Position numbers and translations under genes: made by a program. Of a stretch of DNA of 6,121 bases, positions 4,875-6,121 are shown in pieces (position 1 is the stretch's first letter; each line of letters opens with the position of its first letter). Origin of the DNA: JANOQP01 sp044227705 (GTDB lineage Bacteria; Bacteroidota; Bacteroidia; Chitinophagales; Saprospiraceae); the NCBI GenBank assembly GCA_044227705.1, contig JBGAWE010000299.1, positions 1-6,121 on the forward strand, given 5' to 3'. The notes below the pieces were generated by a model, which was not told the origin of the DNA, made no database searches, and was given only the letters and a program-made list of their open reading frames with translations.

Positions 4875-6121
4875 GTGAACGCCGACAGAGAGACCATTTT
4901 GGGCCTCGCGGCGGACGCGGGGATGGCGGCGCGGGCGCAGCTTTTGAGCGGCGCGGCGGTCTGGGGCGGGCTGCTCTCAGAGGCTGGGAAGGTCTCCGCT
5001 CGGCTTTCGGTCGAGCCTTTTTATCCGGTTTTTTTTGATTTTGAAAGGAAGATGGGCGGCTGCGGGTGCCGCGCCGGGCAAGCGGGCGTTTGCTTTCACC
5101 AGCTTGGCCTCGCCCTTTTTGAGATTCAAAATCAAGCCCAAAATCAAAACGCGCTCCCCTCTCCCACCGCGCTCGACTCGTCGCTTTCAGCTGAAAAACT
5201 GGAACCCCTCGCCGCCGGTCTGCGCGACCTCGAAATCTGGGTCGTCGATGCCGTCGAGAACGGCATCGCCTCTCTCGCCGCCGACCCCGACTCGATTTTG
5301 AACGCCGCCGCCCGCGCCGTCGACGGGAAACTTGGCGGCGTCGGCCGACAGCTCCGACTCCTTGCCGAAGAGCCGAAAAAGGACGGCCCCTGGCTCGAAC
5401 GCCTCCTCGAAAAGCTGGCCGACCTCCACCTGTTGATCGAAGCGTTCGCCCGCCGCGACCGGCTGCCCGAACCGACTCGGTTCGATTTGATGGCCGTCGC
5501 CGGGCTGCCCCTGCGGAAGGATTTCATCCAAAAAGTCGGCGAGTCGGTGCGGGATTTGTGGCTCGCCGTCGGCCAGTCGTTCGCCGTAGAGGACGGGCTG
5601 GCGGTTCGGAAGGCATGGCTTTTTGGGCAAAAAACCGCCCGTTTCGCCCTGATTTTGGAGTTCATGCCCGAAAAGCAGCCGTTCGCCGAGGACTGGTTGA
5701 CGGGTTTTCAATACGAGGGTGAACTGTCTTTTTACCCGTCGGGCTGGCCGCAGCGAGCCGTCGCCCGGTCGTTGGAAATCAGCGACAAGCTGGCCAAGCC
5801 GGTCTCCGGGGTTTCTTCTTTTGAAAAAATGGGGGATGGGTTTGCCGCCGCGCTCGCCCGGCAGCCGTGGCTTTCGGAGCTGCCGGTTTTGCTCGACGGC
5901 TGCCGGGTTGTTTTTGAAAAAGGAGGGTTCATTCTGCTCGATGCCGACGGCTTTGGCGTCGACTTGAACTGCGCGGAGGAGGTCGGCTGGAAGCTCATGG
6001 CCATCGGCGGAGGGCAGCCAATCCCTCTTTTCGGGACTTGGTCGGGCGAGCGGTTTGCCGCGCTTTCCGTCCTCTCGGGCGGGAAATGGAGCGACCTCGT
6101 GCCGCCGCCTGCGCTCGAAAA
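4875..6121 (+). CDS. SWIM zinc-finger family protein, 3' end beyond window
   Basis: The frame is open from GTG 4875 to the window edge (415 full codons, no stop). A SWIM zinc knuckle is visible as C63-x-C65-x7-C73-x-H75 (CGCRAGQAGVCFH) followed by QLGLALFE, the usual helix. The beginning (ADRETILGLAADAG, then a Trp near 30) matches the N-terminus of the bacterial SWIM family, as do later motifs: GLRDLEIWVVD (115-125), AARAVD (145-150), RDLWLAVGQ (226-234), VRKAWLFG (244-251) and FYPSGWPQRA (286-295). GTG 4875 is preferred over ATG 4923 (codon 17) because the first residues belong to the conserved N-terminus. SWIM domains bind DNA or protein; the biochemical role of this family is not established. 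Relatives are often encoded with MoxR-type AAA+ ATPases and von Willebrand A-domain proteins (from memory, e.g. the E. coli yeh cluster). It is probably co-transcribed with rnc. Codons such as TTT, TTG and AAA are more frequent than in rnc, suggesting a less expressed gene. Confidence 0.88.
   Translation, partial: MNADRETILGLAADAGMAARAQLLSGAAVWGGLLSEAGKVSARLSVEPFYPVFFDFERKMGGCGCRAGQAGVCFHQLGLALFEIQNQAQNQNALPSPTALDSSLSAEKLEPLAAGLRDLEIWVVDAVENGIASLAADPDSILNAAARAVDGKLGGVGRQLRLLAEEPKKDGPWLERLLEKLADLHLLIEAFARRDRLPEPTRFDLMAVAGLPLRKDFIQKVGESVRDLWLAVGQSFAVEDGLAVRKAWLFGQKTARFALILEFMPEKQPFAEDWLTGFQYEGELSFYPSGWPQRAVARSLEISDKLAKPVSGVSSFEKMGDGFAAALARQPWLSELPVLLDGCRVVFEKGGFILLDADGFGVDLNCAEEVGWKLMAIGGGQPIPLFGTWSGERFAALSVLSGGKWSDLVPPPALE

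Noticed and set aside
4923..4925. ATG as the start of the SWIM gene
   Set aside because: The 16 codons before it match the family N-terminus, so GTG 4875 fits better; an in vivo start at the ATG cannot be fully excluded.

Overview
The window looks like chromosomal DNA of a GC-rich member of the Bacteroidota, most likely from the Saprospiria side. This is inferred, not proven. The support is the acpP-fabF-rnc gene order, an RNase III N-terminus of the Bacteroidota type (about 20 residues longer than in E. coli, with an LGFTP motif), starts without Shine-Dalgarno sequences (A-rich before fabF), and an uncharacterised helical protein of a kind I associate with environmental Bacteroidota. Every supported gene is on the + strand.

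Layout. Positions 1-196 hold no gene I can support. Positions 197-979 encode an intact, soluble, all-helical protein of unknown function (260 aa) with a proline-rich tail. Positions 1070-1879 hold a staphylococcal-nuclease-like gene of about 270 codons. Its protein is readable from start to stop only by changing frame about eight to ten times, mostly by single missing bases in C or A runs. Positions 1880-2361 have no intact gene, but 2060-2242 contain a stretch of coding character broken in the same way. acpP (2362-2614) has a clear acyl carrier protein body whose ATG is in the wrong frame. From fabF (2821-4068) onward the reading frames are clean: fabF, rnc (4068-4871, overlapping the fabF stop by one base) and, three bases after rnc, a SWIM zinc-finger gene (4875 to the window end, incomplete).

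How the genes relate. acpP supplies the acyl carrier and fabF the elongating ketoacyl-ACP synthase of type II fatty acid synthesis. rnc is co-transcribed with fabF, a common arrangement. The 206 bases between acpP and fabF hold a 17-bp hairpin, an intrinsic-terminator-like structure and a small leader hairpin, so acpP may be partly uncoupled from fabF-rnc. The SWIM gene belongs to a family often encoded beside MoxR-type AAA+ ATPases and von Willebrand A-domain proteins. If that holds here, the rest of the module lies just past the right edge.

Main caution. All broken frames fall between about 1.1 and 2.4 kb, they touch an essential gene (acpP), and most coincide with homopolymers without nonsense mutations. 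A locally poor consensus sequence explains this better than true gene decay, but only reads can decide.
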